Notes: generated by a model not told the origin, from the letters alone. A stretch of 35,174 nt of DNA from Sedimentisphaerales bacterium (GCA_016932895.1 JAFGCA010000160.1:1-35174), one strand, 5' to 3'; counted from the stretch's first letter, positions 1 through 9,604 are shown. Translations and numbers: made by a program.

Positions 1-604
1 CGGCAGCGGCCAGATCGGCGACATGGGCAGCCACATGATGGACATGGCCTGCTGGGCGCTGGACCTGCGGCTCCCGACGAGCTGCGAGGCCAAAGGCGAG
101 CCGGTCAGCCCGGACACCCTCCCGCAATGGCTGACGGCCGAATGGGAACACCCGGCCAACGACTGGCGTCCGGCCGTGACCGTCAACTGGTACGACGGCG
201 GCAAGAAGCCCGGCATGCCCTCCAAGGTCTTCGACCGCGACGAGCTGTTCAAGGGAGTCCTCTTCCACGGGGAGAAGGGCTACCTGCTCTGTGATTACGG
301 CTACCGTATCCTCATGCCCAAGGACGACCTGACCCACTACGACTCGCCGAACAAGAGCGAGCTGATCCCGCCTTCTCCGGGCCATCACGAAGAATGGCTC
401 ATCGCCTGCAAGACGGGCAAGCCCACGCTGTGCAACTTCGATTACTCCGGCATGCTGGTCGAAAACAACATGCTGGCGCTGGTGGCCAGCCGCGTCGGGC
501 AAAAACTCGAATGGGATGCCAAGAACCTCAAAGCCACCAACTGCCCCGAAGCCGACAGGTACATCTACAAGAAGTATCGCAAGGGCTGGGTCCTCAACGG
601 CTGA
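1..604 (+). CDS. Gfo/Idh/MocA family oxidoreductase, C-terminal part (5' truncated)
   Basis: The frame is open from base 2 and ends at TGA 602-604, so the start lies outside the window and about 200 residues remain. I see a histidine/methionine-rich segment (GSHMMDMACWALDL) typical of the substrate-binding alpha/beta domain of planctomycete Gfo/Idh/MocA dehydrogenases. There is also a HHEEWLIACKTGKP stretch and the usual tail (YIYKKYRKGWVLNG). The family uses NAD(P) with an N-terminal Rossmann fold and acts on sugars, inositols or related polyols. The Rossmann part is missing here because of the window edge. Homologues often carry Tat signals, so export is possible but cannot be seen. A second, decayed member lies at 9797. 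The family call is firm; the substrate is unknown. Confidence 0.85.
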   Translation, partial: GSGQIGDMGSHMMDMACWALDLRLPTSCEAKGEPVSPDTLPQWLTAEWEHPANDWRPAVTVNWYDGGKKPGMPSKVFDRDELFKGVLFHGEKGYLLCDYGYRILMPKDDLTHYDSPNKSELIPPSPGHHEEWLIACKTGKPTLCNFDYSGMLVENNMLALVASRVGQKLEWDAKNLKATNCPEADRYIYKKYRKGWVLNG

Positions 605-639
605 CCGTTCTCGTGCGAAACGCACGTTGTGCCGATGAC

Positions 640-698
640 ATAAGCACGGGCCCGGTGGCGTGCACGCCAGAGGCGACGCCGCCGGGCCCGTGCGTTAT
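640..698 (+). terminator. GC-rich hairpin after the oxidoreductase gene, terminator-like
   Basis: An 18-bp arm starting GCACGGGCCCGG (644-661) pairs with an arm ending CGGGCCCGTGC (676-693), with only a wobble inside and a 14-nt loop. ATAA/TTAT flanks extend it. It begins about 40 nt after the stop codon, as expected for a transcript end. There is no T-run after it, so it may act as a transcript-stabilising hairpin or as a terminator that does not need a U-tract. Confidence 0.5.
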
Positions 699-955
699 CG
701 GTCGGACCTTCCCCGTCTGTGTGCGCGTCGGCACGCGCCGGCGAACCAACAATGACAAGGCCGTTGCCACGCCAAAAGTCCTGCCCATCTGAACTCCGCC
801 ATGACGAGACGGCAATAGCACACCGCTGTCGTCCCCGGAGGAAATAATTTCCGGATTTATCTTTGCCATTAGTCCCAGAAAATGCGGACTGTGAGGCTCC
901 GTCCGCGTATGAGAAGGAGACCGCACGCTTTTCCTCGAATGTGTCCTTGAGGCCA

Positions 956-984
956 TTGATTTTTCGACCGATGTGTGGTATAAT
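956..984 (+). promoter_or_regulatory. Sigma70-like promoter (TTGATT - 17 bp - TATAAT)
   Basis: TTGATT at 956-961 and a perfect TATAAT at 979-984 are separated by 17 bp. A transcript would start near 991, just before a 21-codon ORF at 1012. No other gene starts within 850 bp downstream, so this promoter drives either the small ORF, a small RNA, or a long leader of the LamG gene at 1839. Confidence 0.6.
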
Positions 985-1011
985 GCGGTTGGATTTTTGG
1001 GGTGGTATGTT

Positions 1012-1077
1012 ATGAATGAGATAGTACTGACGCTTTTTGTAATGCTCCTGTTTCTGCTGGGCGTAACGACGAAGTAG
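1012..1077 (+). CDS. Putative 21-residue hydrophobic small protein
   Basis: ATG at 1012 opens a 21-codon frame ending in TAG at 1075-1077. The product starts MNEIV and continues as an almost unbroken hydrophobic stretch (LTLFVMLLFLLGV) ending in TTK, so it could be a single-span membrane peptide. Only a weak G-rich sequence (GGGGTGGT, about 1000-1007) precedes it as a possible ribosome binding site. The main support is its position right behind the promoter at 956-984. It is too short to place in a family and could be chance coding within a small RNA. Confidence 0.35.
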   Translation: MNEIVLTLFVMLLFLLGVTTK

Positions 1078-1426
1078 CGTGATTCGTCGGTCGCGCCGAG
1101 CGGGCCGGAGCAATGGATGTCATGCCCGCACCACGGAGGAGCGGTGGTTCACAGGACACCGGCCGGGCTATATGTATGAACTCTGCCCGCCGCGACGGCC
1201 AGTGAAATCACAACGTGCGTGTCGCTGCAAGCGCTGAGCGTACAGCCTGGCCCAAAGCCCTATAACCCGCTTTCTCCTGCCGTCCGGCGGAAAGGCCCCC
1301 TCCCGACTCGGCCGGGGCACTTGTGAGTCTCTCCGTTATCGGGCCCGGCCCAACGACCGTCCCGACCCAACCCACCGTCGCGTCCGCCCGCGGGCGGAGC
1401 GAGAATCTCGTTGCACCCGCGGGTGT
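1078..1426. other. Non-coding stretch, nothing recognised
   Basis: About 350 bases hold no credible gene. Open frames on the minus strand here have arginine/alanine-rich compositions with no recognisable domain and look like by-products of high GC. No repeat or strong hairpin with a T-run was seen. Confidence 0.5.
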
Positions 1427-1838
1427 AATTTGGTACAAAAGTCATAGGCATGGATCTAGACTTGGCTTGCGCGTGGAATCGCACCGCCGCCCTGCATAAG
1501 AGAGCACAGACAGCTCAGGATTAGATCGCAAGCCGGTTTCGGAGGCCCTTATTCGATGGCAATCTGCGGACACAGAACAAGGGGCGAATGCATGGCACCT
1601 GTTCGCTGCATGGTGGATTTCCTGTGTCCATTTTTTCAGCGGCACCACTGAAACCATCCACGGGAAGGAGGTAAACCGACGCATCCGGCGCCGCATGCAA
1701 AGCTAAACGGCGTGTGGAGCGGCCCCGGTCAAAACAGCCCGGCCGGATTGAGACCGGTTGCAGAACACAAAGCCCTCCCCGCTTCGCTGCGCGGTCGGGG
1801 CAAAGGCATCCCATACTTGCTCTTGAAGGAGGACCATC
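1427..1838 (+). promoter_or_regulatory. Leader of LamG gene 1, similar to the leader at 5717-6127
   Basis: This 412-nt stretch aligns by eye with the 411 nt upstream of the second LamG gene. Shared blocks in the same order include AATTTGGTA (1427), GGCTTG (about 1474), TCGGAGGCCCT (about 1539), a GGACACA block, GTGGATT-CCTGT (about 1613) and CGGGAAGGA (about 1661). It ends in a strong Shine-Dalgarno GAAGGAGG just before ATG 1839. A small hairpin CCCCG/CGGGG lies at 1777-1800. The shared blocks may be promoter, operator or structured 5' UTR; I cannot tell which. Confidence 0.45.
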
Positions 1839-4800
1839 ATGTGGAAAAAACTGTCTATCCTGACGCTTCTCATATTGACAACGGGGGCCGTCAGCAGCGT
1901 CGAGGCGAGCCTGGTAGCCCACTGGAAGCTGGACGAAGCGGCCGGCACAACAGCCTCTGATTCCAGCGGCAACGGCTACGACGGCACGCTTATCAACGGC
2001 CCGACGTGGACCGCCGGTGTGGACGGCGGCGCCCTGGAGTTCGACGGAACGAACGATTACGTGGACTTCGGCAATCCGCTGGACTGGCCTTCAGGAACGA
2101 GCCCCCGCAGCATGTGCGGCTGGGCCCGGACGGACACCGTGGCCGCCGGCTGGCGCTGGATCGCCGCCTACGGCTCCCCCGGCACGAGCCAGGCCATGTT
2201 CATCGGCCTCAACGGCACCTCTCTTTATGGCGGGGGCTACGCCAACGATATCTTCCGCTCCGGCTTCTGGGAGGTGGACCAGTGGTATCACATCGCTCTC
2301 ACCTATGACGGAACCACGGCGCGGTTGTACGCCGACGGCGCCGAGGTGGCCTCGAGCGCCAAATCGTGGAACCTGGTTCTGAGCCGGGCCCACGTCGGAC
2401 GGCAGGTGAACGATGCCGTCGAGTTCTGGGACGGCGCCATTGACGACGTCCGCATCTATGATTCCGTTCTACGGCAGAGCCACATTGAGGACCTGGCCAA
2501 CGGTGTGGAGCCGGACTTCGCCAAAGCTCAGGACCCCGAACCCGCCGACGGCGCCACGGGCGTGACGCAGCCGCTGCTTACGTGGGAACCGGGGGAGAAC
2601 ATCTTCCTTCACGACGTGTATCTGGGCACCAGCGCGGAGCTGACCGAGGCCGACCGCGTGGTTTCCCGGCAGATGTTTCCCATGCACTATCACGCCCCCG
2701 GATTCGAGCCGGGTGTTACGTATTACTGGCGCGTCGACGAGCTCGAGGCCAACGGCACCGTTCACACCGGCGACGTGTGGACCTTCAGGGCGATTCTTCT
2801 GGAAGCGTCCGAGCCCGTGCCGGCCGACGGCGCCCGATTCCAACTGCTTGATGTCGATTTGACTTGGCTGCGCGGTCAGAACGCCATCACCCACGATGTC
2901 TATTTCAGCACCAGCGAACAGGACGTCGCCGACGGGACCGCGGCCGCCTTCGTAGGCAACCAGGACACCGCGACTCTCGAGCTCGATCCGCTGGCACTCG
3001 GCACGACCTACTACTGGCGCGTCGACGAGGTCGACTCCGGCGACAGCAAGGAGGTCGGCCCTGTCTGGAGTTTCACGACCGTCCCGGACGTTCCCGTGGC
3101 TGATCCCAACCTGGTGGCCTGGTGGACGCTGGATGAGGGCGAGGGAACGGTTGTCGTCGATTGGTCGGGTTACGGCCGTCACGGGGAGTTTCGCGGAGAT
3201 CCGCAATGGGTCGCCGGCTACGACGGCGGCGCCCTGGACCTGGACGGCAACGGAGACTTCGTGGACTTCGGCCGGCCCGACGGTTGGCCGCAAGGCGCCG
3301 AGCCACGCAGCATGTGCGCCTGGGCCAAGACCGACACCATCGGGGCAGGCTACCGCTGGATCGCCGCGTACGGCTCGCCCGTGGTCAGCCAGGCCATGTT
3401 CATCGGTATCAATGGCGCCGGTCTCTACGGCGGAGGCTACGCCGGTGACGACATCATCAAGGACAACTTCTGGGAAGCGGGCGAATGGCGTCACCTCTGC
3501 CTGACGTACGACGGAACCACCGCCCGCCTGTACGCCGAGGGCGTACTCGTGGTCTCGGGGTCCAAGACCTGGAACCTAACGCCCAGCCGCGCTCACATCG
3601 GCCGCCAGATCAACGACGCCGCGGAGTTCTGGGACGGCATGATCGATGACGTTCGCATCTACGACATCGTGCTGACACCGGAGCAGATCCAGCAGACCAT
3701 GCGCGGCGACACCGCGAAGGCCTGGGCTCCGCAGCCCGGCAACGGATACATCACCGACATCCGCGAAGCCACGCCGCTGAGCTGGTCCGCCGGCGACAAC
3801 GCCGCTGAGCACGACGTATACTTCGGCACCGACGCCAACGCGGTGGATGGCGCCGATGCGTCAGACACCACGGGAGTCCATCGCGCCCGCCAAAGCGCGA
3901 CGATTTACACGCCCCCCGAGCCGCTGGAATGGGGCCAGACGTACTACTGGCGCATCGATGAGATCAACAACGACCAGACCATCACCGCGGGCAGGCTCTG
4001 GAGCTTTACCGTGGCCGACTACCTGATCGCCGACGACTTCGAGAGCTACACCAACGAATCGCCCCACCGCATCTTCCAGGCGTGGGTCGACGGTCTGGGC
4101 TTCTCGGCCGACGAGCATTTCCCCGGCGGGAATATGGGCAACGGCAGCGGCGCCCTCGTCGGACACGATATCTGGAGCCTCGAAAGCCAGCATTACCAGG
4201 GCACGATCGCCGAGACCGACGACGTGCACAGCGGCGACCAGGCCATGCCGCTGTACTACGACAACTCCCAGACACCTTACTATTCCGAGGCCGAACGCAT
4301 CTGGGCGACGCCCCAGGACTGGACGCTGGGCGAAGTCACGGACCTGAGTCTGTGGATCAAAGGCGCCCCGGTCAACTTCATGGAAACCACCCCGGGCACG
4401 ATCACGATGAGCGGCGCCGGCGCCGACATCTACATGCAGACTGATGAGTTCCGCTTCGCCTACAAACAGCTTGTCGGTAACGGCTCCATCACGGCCCGGA
4501 TCGACAGTCTGGACAATACCGGCACGTGGGCCCGAGCCGGCGTCATGGTGCGCTCGAGCCTCGATCCGGTTACCCCGCAGGCACACATGGTGGTCACGCC
4601 GGCTGAGCGCGTCGAATTCATGTATCGCGAGCTCGCCAACGGCAACACCGTCGGCATTTCCACCGCCGCCGGCTCGACACCGATGCCCCACTGGGTACGA
4701 ATCACGCGTACCGGCGACACCGTCACCGGCGAGCACTCCAGCGACGGTGTGACGTGGGATGCCTTCACCAGCGGCACGGCTGCCTCGTCGGCGGACGTGC

Positions 4801-5222
4801 CCATGTTCGGCAATGTCTACATCGGCCTGGTAGTGTCCAGTTGGGCCGCCGGGGTCCCGGCAGTGGCCGAGTTTTCCAACGTCACCACCTCCGGCGGCGT
4901 CAGCGGCGTTTGGCAGGTCGCCGAGATCAGCGGGGTCCACCCCGCCAACGATCGCGCCGACTTCTACGTCGCGGTCGAAGACACCGCCGGCCGCGTGGCG
5001 ACCTTCCCCTACCCCGACGGCGCCATCGTCAGCGACTGGACCGAGTGGAAGATTCCGCTGGGCGACCTGACCGCCGCCGGCGTGAACACAGCGGCGATCC
5101 GAAAGATGTACGTCGGCGTCGGCAATCGTAACGCCCCCGTCTCCGACGGCAGCGGCATGGTCCTCATCGACGACATCTGGGTCACCAAACCCGCCGGCAC
5201 GACGGAAACGCCCGGCGAATAA
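1839..5222 (+). CDS. Secreted LamG/FN3-like multidomain protein, paralogue 1
   Basis: The 1127-residue product starts at ATG 1839 behind GAAGGAGG. It has a signal peptide (KKLSILTLLILTTGAVSS, about residues 3-24). Domain order by eye: LamG/concanavalin-like jellyroll (25-210), two FN3-like modules with YYWRVDE motifs (230-415), a second LamG (425-620), a third FN3-like module (630-725), then a C-terminal carbohydrate-binding-like region (728-1127). That last region starts at DDFESYTNESP and is interrupted by a DUF1349-like jellyroll (about 860-1015, SITARIDSLDNTGTWARAG). No catalytic motif is visible, so a role in binding glycans or in adhesion outside the cell is likely but inferred. The neighbour at 6128 is a close paralogue that carries a different N-terminal domain in place of the first LamG. 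A terminator follows at 5247. Confidence 0.85.
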   Translation: MWKKLSILTLLILTTGAVSSVEASLVAHWKLDEAAGTTASDSSGNGYDGTLINGPTWTAGVDGGALEFDGTNDYVDFGNPLDWPSGTSPRSMCGWARTDTVAAGWRWIAAYGSPGTSQAMFIGLNGTSLYGGGYANDIFRSGFWEVDQWYHIALTYDGTTARLYADGAEVASSAKSWNLVLSRAHVGRQVNDAVEFWDGAIDDVRIYDSVLRQSHIEDLANGVEPDFAKAQDPEPADGATGVTQPLLTWEPGENIFLHDVYLGTSAELTEADRVVSRQMFPMHYHAPGFEPGVTYYWRVDELEANGTVHTGDVWTFRAILLEASEPVPADGARFQLLDVDLTWLRGQNAITHDVYFSTSEQDVADGTAAAFVGNQDTATLELDPLALGTTYYWRVDEVDSGDSKEVGPVWSFTTVPDVPVADPNLVAWWTLDEGEGTVVVDWSGYGRHGEFRGDPQWVAGYDGGALDLDGNGDFVDFGRPDGWPQGAEPRSMCAWAKTDTIGAGYRWIAAYGSPVVSQAMFIGINGAGLYGGGYAGDDIIKDNFWEAGEWRHLCLTYDGTTARLYAEGVLVVSGSKTWNLTPSRAHIGRQINDAAEFWDGMIDDVRIYDIVLTPEQIQQTMRGDTAKAWAPQPGNGYITDIREATPLSWSAGDNAAEHDVYFGTDANAVDGADASDTTGVHRARQSATIYTPPEPLEWGQTYYWRIDEINNDQTITAGRLWSFTVADYLIADDFESYTNESPHRIFQAWVDGLGFSADEHFPGGNMGNGSGALVGHDIWSLESQHYQGTIAETDDVHSGDQAMPLYYDNSQTPYYSEAERIWATPQDWTLGEVTDLSLWIKGAPVNFMETTPGTITMSGAGADIYMQTDEFRFAYKQLVGNGSITARIDSLDNTGTWARAGVMVRSSLDPVTPQAHMVVTPAERVEFMYRELANGNTVGISTAAGSTPMPHWVRITRTGDTVTGEHSSDGVTWDAFTSGTAASSADVPMFGNVYIGLVVSSWAAGVPAVAEFSNVTTSGGVSGVWQVAEISGVHPANDRADFYVAVEDTAGRVATFPYPDGAIVSDWTEWKIPLGDLTAAGVNTAAIRKMYVGVGNRNAPVSDGSGMVLIDDIWVTKPAGTTETPGE

Positions 5223-5246
5223 GCCTCGCCGGCACCAGCACGTTTC

Positions 5247-5284
5247 GGGGCCCGGGCCCGGAAGACCCGGGCCCCTTTCTTTTG
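5247..5284 (+). terminator. Rho-independent terminator after LamG gene 1
   Basis: GGGGCCCGGG (5247-5256) pairs perfectly with CCCGGGCCCC (5266-5275) across a 9-nt loop and is followed directly by TTTCTTTTG. It lies 24 nt after the stop codon of the LamG gene. Confidence 0.9.
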
Positions 5285-5421
5285 TCCGCACGGGCACACA
5301 TACTCGCAGCGACAGTCACGGCGCCGTTGGGCCAGACATCCTGAACGAAGCGCGGCCCCGTACAGGACCCGGACCGCGGTCCGGAGTGACTCATGCAGAT
5401 TCGGAAAAGTCCGTGGGCGTT

Positions 5422-5523
5422 TGTCATCCTGAGACCCAGGCGAAGGATCTGGGCCGGGAACGAAGCGATCTTCGGTCCCCAGGTCAGATCCTCCACTTCG
5501 CTGCGCTGTGTTCAGGATGACAC
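5422..5523. repeat. Interspersed palindromic element, copy 1
   Basis: The element is bounded by inverted ends TGTCATCCTGA (5422-5432) and TTCAGGATGACA (5511-5522). It contains GAAGGATCTGGG and CTTCGCTGCGCT (5496-5507). A diverged copy lies at 31707-31820, and the core CTTCGCTGCGC recurs at 1782. It encodes nothing and looks like a short non-autonomous (MITE- or REP-like) element. A partial, related ACATCCTGAACGAAGCG stretch lies at about 5336. Confidence 0.6.
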
Positions 5524-5716
5524 GCCGCGCAAAAATTTATCAGAATCCCGTATCAGTCCCATCTCGCGAGGATTTCGTGGCTGTAGATATAACGGGTCGG
5601 CGGGAACAATAAACGGCACTCTTGTTGCTCCCGGATGCATCATTAACGCCGAAATGTCACGTTATCGTCGAGAAGTTCGCCCAGAGACGCAAAACCGGGT
5701 TGCATCGCAAGGACGG

Positions 5717-6127
5717 AATTTGGTAACATAGGGACATAGTTTAAGTAGGGTTTTGGCTTGCCTGTATGATCGCATCGTGTAACGTCACACCAGCGCCTGG
5801 GCGGGTCAGGATGGAGCGGCAGCTCGCTGTCGGAGGCCCTCAGGTGATGGTTCTCAATGGACACAAGACAACCGGCAAATGAAACACGCATTTCTACGGT
5901 AGAGTGGATTCCCTGTTTCTCTTGCACGCGCGTGCCCAGTGTCCCCTTGGCGGGAAGGAAGTGACCGGGCAGACAGCCTCTTGACGTTCGTAAGGGAAAG
6001 AAACGCCCGCAGGCCGAGCCGACCGGATCGCGCCGGCTCGTATCGCAGCGCAACACGGTATCGTGACTTCGCTTCGGCGTGTAGCGGAAGCGAGGTCTTC
6101 CATGATTCGCTTTGCAGGAGAAACAAC
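5717..6127 (+). promoter_or_regulatory. Leader of LamG gene 2, similar to the leader at 1427-1838
   Basis: It shares ordered sequence blocks with the first LamG leader at nearly identical distances from the start codon. These include AATTTGGTA (5717), TTGGCTTG, TCGGAGGCCCT (about 5830), a GGACACA block, GTGGATTCCCTGT and CGGGAAGGA. A ribosome binding site GCAGGAGAAA lies just before ATG 6128. The frame is open upstream to 5939, but the RBS and the signal peptide both place the start at 6128. Confidence 0.45.
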
Positions 6128-9100
6128 ATGTGGCAAAAGGTGAGTTTTTCAATTCTGGCCCTGCTTGTCCTCGGAGTCGCCGCGGCACAAGCACAAGAAG
6201 TCGAATGGATTCGGGCGGCCTACTGGGACGCGCGCTATCCGGTCGCCTGGTCCGGCGGCGGTGAAGGCATGCGTGACGCCCTGGCGGTGGCCGGCTATGA
6301 GACGCTCGACGCCGACCAGCTCAAGACCTGGATGGAGGCGCGCATCGCCGACAAGGCCTACAGCGTGGTCGTCTTCTGTCGCGACATCGCGCCGGATACG
6401 GTGGTCGAGAACAACGACGCGAATTGTACGCTGCGCCGCTACCTCGACGCCGGCGGCAAGATCGTGTTCTACGCCGATATCCCCTTCTACAACCAGGGCC
6501 ACGCCGACGGAAGCACCACCACCTGGGGCCAAGCCGGCGCCGGCGGCATCCTCGGGCTGGCCAACAGCATCTCCTGGGACACCAACAATCAGGTGCACCT
6601 GACCGACGACGGGCGGACCTGGGGACTTACGAAAAGCTGGGGATCGCAGCGTCCGTATAACAGCAGTGACGTCGACGTGGTTCTGGCGACGGACAATGCG
6701 GGCAACGCGGCCGCCTGGGTAAAGCACTATGTGGTGGGCGACCGGTTCCGCGGCTTCATTCGGCTCCGCGACACCGGCGGAATGCCCGAGGTCGCCGACG
6801 TCATCCGTGTGGCCGAATACGTCGGCGCCAAAGCGTCCCAGCCGACACCGGCCGACGGGGCGACCGGCGTTGTGCAGCCCCTGCTGACCTGGGAGGCGGG
6901 CAGCTTCGCTTTCTGGCATGACCTCTATTTCGGCACCGATCCCGAGCCCCCGCTCATCGGACGCCAGATGTGGAACATGTATTTCCACCCCACTCCGCTC
7001 GTTCCCGGAGCTACGTATTACTGGAGAGTCGACGAGGTCAGCCCCGACGGCGTGACCCTCTACGAGGGCGACCTCTGGAGCTTCACGGCGGTGCCCGTGA
7101 AAGCGTGCGCCCCCGTGCCCGCCGACGGCGCCCAATACCAGGATGTCGATGTCGACCTGGCCTGGACCGCCGGCCAGAAGGCCGTCTCGCAAGACGTCTA
7201 CTTCGGCACCAGCGGCGACGACGTGGCCAACGGCGACGCGAGCGTCTTCCAGGGCAACCAGAACATTCTTACGTTCGAGTTGGACTCGCTGGAAATCGGC
7301 ACGACCTACTACTGGCGCGTCGATGAAATCAACGACGCCGGCGATACGATCGTCGGCGACGTCTGGAGCTTCGCTACGCTTCCGGTCATCCCGGTCAGCG
7401 ATCCCAACCTCGTGGCCTGGTGGACCCTCGATGAAAACGAAGGGACCAACGTCCTCGATTGGTCGGGCCACGACAACCACGGCAGCCTGCGCGGCGATCC
7501 GCAGTGGGCGTCGGGCTACGACGGCGATGCCCTGGATTTCGACGGCAGCGGCGACTACGTGGACTTCGGCAGCCCGCAGGATTGGCCGGCCGGCACCGCC
7601 CCGCGCAGCATGTGCGTGTGGGCCAAGACCGACAGCATTGACGCCGGCTGGCGCTGGGCGATTGCTTATGGTACTCCCAACACCGCCCAGGCCATGTTCA
7701 TCGGCATCAACGGCACCGATCTCTATGGCGGAGGCTATGCCGACGACGTCTTCCAGCCCGGCTTCTGGGACCTGGACGTCTGGCACCACATCTGCCTGAC
7801 GTATGACGGAGTAACCGCGCGACTGTACGCCGACGGCATTCAGGTGGCCGCGGCAAGCAAGAGCTGGGACCTCGTCTTGAACCGCGCCCACATCGGACGA
7901 CAGGTCAACGACGCGGCCGAGTTCTGGGACGGCATGATCGATGACGCGCGACTGTACGACGTGGCGCTGACGCCCGAGCAGATCCAGCAGGTGATGCGAG
8001 GCAACACGACCCGCGCCTGGGCCCCGCAACCGGCCAACGATTACATCACCGACATCCGTTCGGCCACACCGCTGACCTGGTCGGCCGGCGACAAGGCCAG
8101 CCAGCATGACGTGTACCTGGGAACCGACGAAGCCGCGGTCAAGACGGCCGATGCTTCCGACGCCACGGGGATCTACCGAACCCGCCAGAGCGGCACGAGC
8201 TACACGCCGGCCGAAACGCTGGAATGGGGTCAGACGTACTTCTGGCGCGTCGACGAAGTCAACAACGATCAGACGCTGGCCACGGGGCGCCTGTGGTGCT
8301 TCACCGTGGCCGATTACCTCATCGTCGATGACTTCGAGAGTTATACCAACGAATCACCGAACCGGCTTTTCCAGGGCTGGGTCGATGGTCTGGGCTACTC
8401 GCAGGACGAGTACTTCCCCAACGGCAACCTCGGCAACGGCACCGGTGCCGCCGTCGGGCATGACATCTGGAGCCCGGGAAGTGCGTACCTGGACGGCACG
8501 ATTGCTGAAAGATCGGACGTTCACAGTGGCGATCAGGCGATGCCCTTGTATTACGACAATGCGGCCGCCCCCTATCGCTCCGAAGCCGAGCGCACCTGGC
8601 AAACGCCTCAGGACCTCACCCTGGGCGGCGTCTCCGACCTCAGCCTGTGGTTCAAGGGCAAACCGGTCGACTTCATGGAGACGGCCCCCGGCGAGGTCAC
8701 CATGAGCGGCGCCGGCGGCGACATCTACATGCAGATCGACGAGTTCCGCTTCGCGTACAAGGAACTTGTCGGCGACGGCTCGATCACGGCTAAGATCGAC
8801 CGCCTGGACAACACGGGCACGTGGGCCCGCGCGGGCGTCATGGTCCGCGGCGGCCTGGACGCCGTTGTCCCGCAGGCGCACATGGTCGTCACGCCCGCCA
8901 ATCGCGTCGAGTACGCCCACCGCGAACTGGCCAACGGCGGCACCGTCGGGATCTCCACGGTGGAAGGTTCGACCCCGCTGTCGCACTGGGTGCGGATCAC
9001 CCGCCAGGGCGACACCGTCACCGGTGAGCACTCCGCCGACGGCGTGACATGGGAAACCATCGCCAACGGCGGGTCGTCGCAGAACGTCCCGATGTTCGGC

Positions 9101-9523
9101 AGCGTCTATATCGGCCTGGCCGTCTCCAGTTTCAACCGAGGCGTCCCGACCGTGGCGGAGTTCTCCGAGGTCACCACGACCGGCGCTGTCAGCGGACCGT
9201 GGCAGGTCAAGGCCATTGCCGGCGACCACCCGTCGAACGACCGCGCCGACCTCTACGTCGCGGTGGAAGACAGCGCCGGTCGCGTCGCGACGGCCATCTA
9301 TCCCGACGGCGCGATCGTCAACGACTGGACCCAGTGGACCCTCCCGCTGAGCGACCTGACCGACGCGGGCGTCAATGTGACGGCGGTCAAGAAGGTGTCC
9401 ATTGGCGTGGGCGACCCCAGCGCGGCGTCCGCCGACGGCAGCGGCATGATTCTCGTTGACGACGTTCAGGTCATCAAACCCCCGGCCGAGGACCCCACCG
9501 GGGATGATGCAGAGGGCTTCTAA
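6128..9523 (+). CDS. Secreted LamG/FN3-like multidomain protein, paralogue 2, with ThuA/GATase-like N-terminus
   Basis: The 1131-residue product starts at ATG 6128, behind AGGAG and followed by a clear signal peptide (FSILALLVLGVAAAQAQ). Residues about 24-235 form a Rossmann-like domain resembling ThuA or class I amidotransferase-like folds (AYWDARYPVAWSGGGEGMRD, YSVVVFCRDIAPD, YLDAGGKIVFYADIP). I see no convincing catalytic Cys-His-Glu set in it. Then come two FN3-like modules (about 240-420), one LamG (427-625), a further FN3-like module (635-735), and the same C-terminal region with a DUF1349-like insert as in the protein at 1839. From about residue 420 on the two paralogues are very similar, so this is a tandem duplication with an N-terminal domain swap. 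An envelope or extracellular glycan-related role is inferred. Confidence 0.85.
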   Translation: MWQKVSFSILALLVLGVAAAQAQEVEWIRAAYWDARYPVAWSGGGEGMRDALAVAGYETLDADQLKTWMEARIADKAYSVVVFCRDIAPDTVVENNDANCTLRRYLDAGGKIVFYADIPFYNQGHADGSTTTWGQAGAGGILGLANSISWDTNNQVHLTDDGRTWGLTKSWGSQRPYNSSDVDVVLATDNAGNAAAWVKHYVVGDRFRGFIRLRDTGGMPEVADVIRVAEYVGAKASQPTPADGATGVVQPLLTWEAGSFAFWHDLYFGTDPEPPLIGRQMWNMYFHPTPLVPGATYYWRVDEVSPDGVTLYEGDLWSFTAVPVKACAPVPADGAQYQDVDVDLAWTAGQKAVSQDVYFGTSGDDVANGDASVFQGNQNILTFELDSLEIGTTYYWRVDEINDAGDTIVGDVWSFATLPVIPVSDPNLVAWWTLDENEGTNVLDWSGHDNHGSLRGDPQWASGYDGDALDFDGSGDYVDFGSPQDWPAGTAPRSMCVWAKTDSIDAGWRWAIAYGTPNTAQAMFIGINGTDLYGGGYADDVFQPGFWDLDVWHHICLTYDGVTARLYADGIQVAAASKSWDLVLNRAHIGRQVNDAAEFWDGMIDDARLYDVALTPEQIQQVMRGNTTRAWAPQPANDYITDIRSATPLTWSAGDKASQHDVYLGTDEAAVKTADASDATGIYRTRQSGTSYTPAETLEWGQTYFWRVDEVNNDQTLATGRLWCFTVADYLIVDDFESYTNESPNRLFQGWVDGLGYSQDEYFPNGNLGNGTGAAVGHDIWSPGSAYLDGTIAERSDVHSGDQAMPLYYDNAAAPYRSEAERTWQTPQDLTLGGVSDLSLWFKGKPVDFMETAPGEVTMSGAGGDIYMQIDEFRFAYKELVGDGSITAKIDRLDNTGTWARAGVMVRGGLDAVVPQAHMVVTPANRVEYAHRELANGGTVGISTVEGSTPLSHWVRITRQGDTVTGEHSADGVTWETIANGGSSQNVPMFGSVYIGLAVSSFNRGVPTVAEFSEVTTTGAVSGPWQVKAIAGDHPSNDRADLYVAVEDSAGRVATAIYPDGAIVNDWTQWTLPLSDLTDAGVNVTAVKKVSIGVGDPSAASADGSGMILVDDVQVIKPPAEDPTGDDAEGF

Positions 9524-9604
9524 CCCGGGGGCCGGCATGTCGAACGGCAACAGCTTCGTGCAGGTGCCGACGACGACCGACCCGAGAGGTGATTGAGGCC
9601 ATAC

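Noticed and set aside
5939..6127. 63-residue upstream extension of LamG protein 2
   Set aside because: The extension aligns with the non-coding leader of LamG gene 1, and a ribosome binding site and signal peptide mark ATG 6128.
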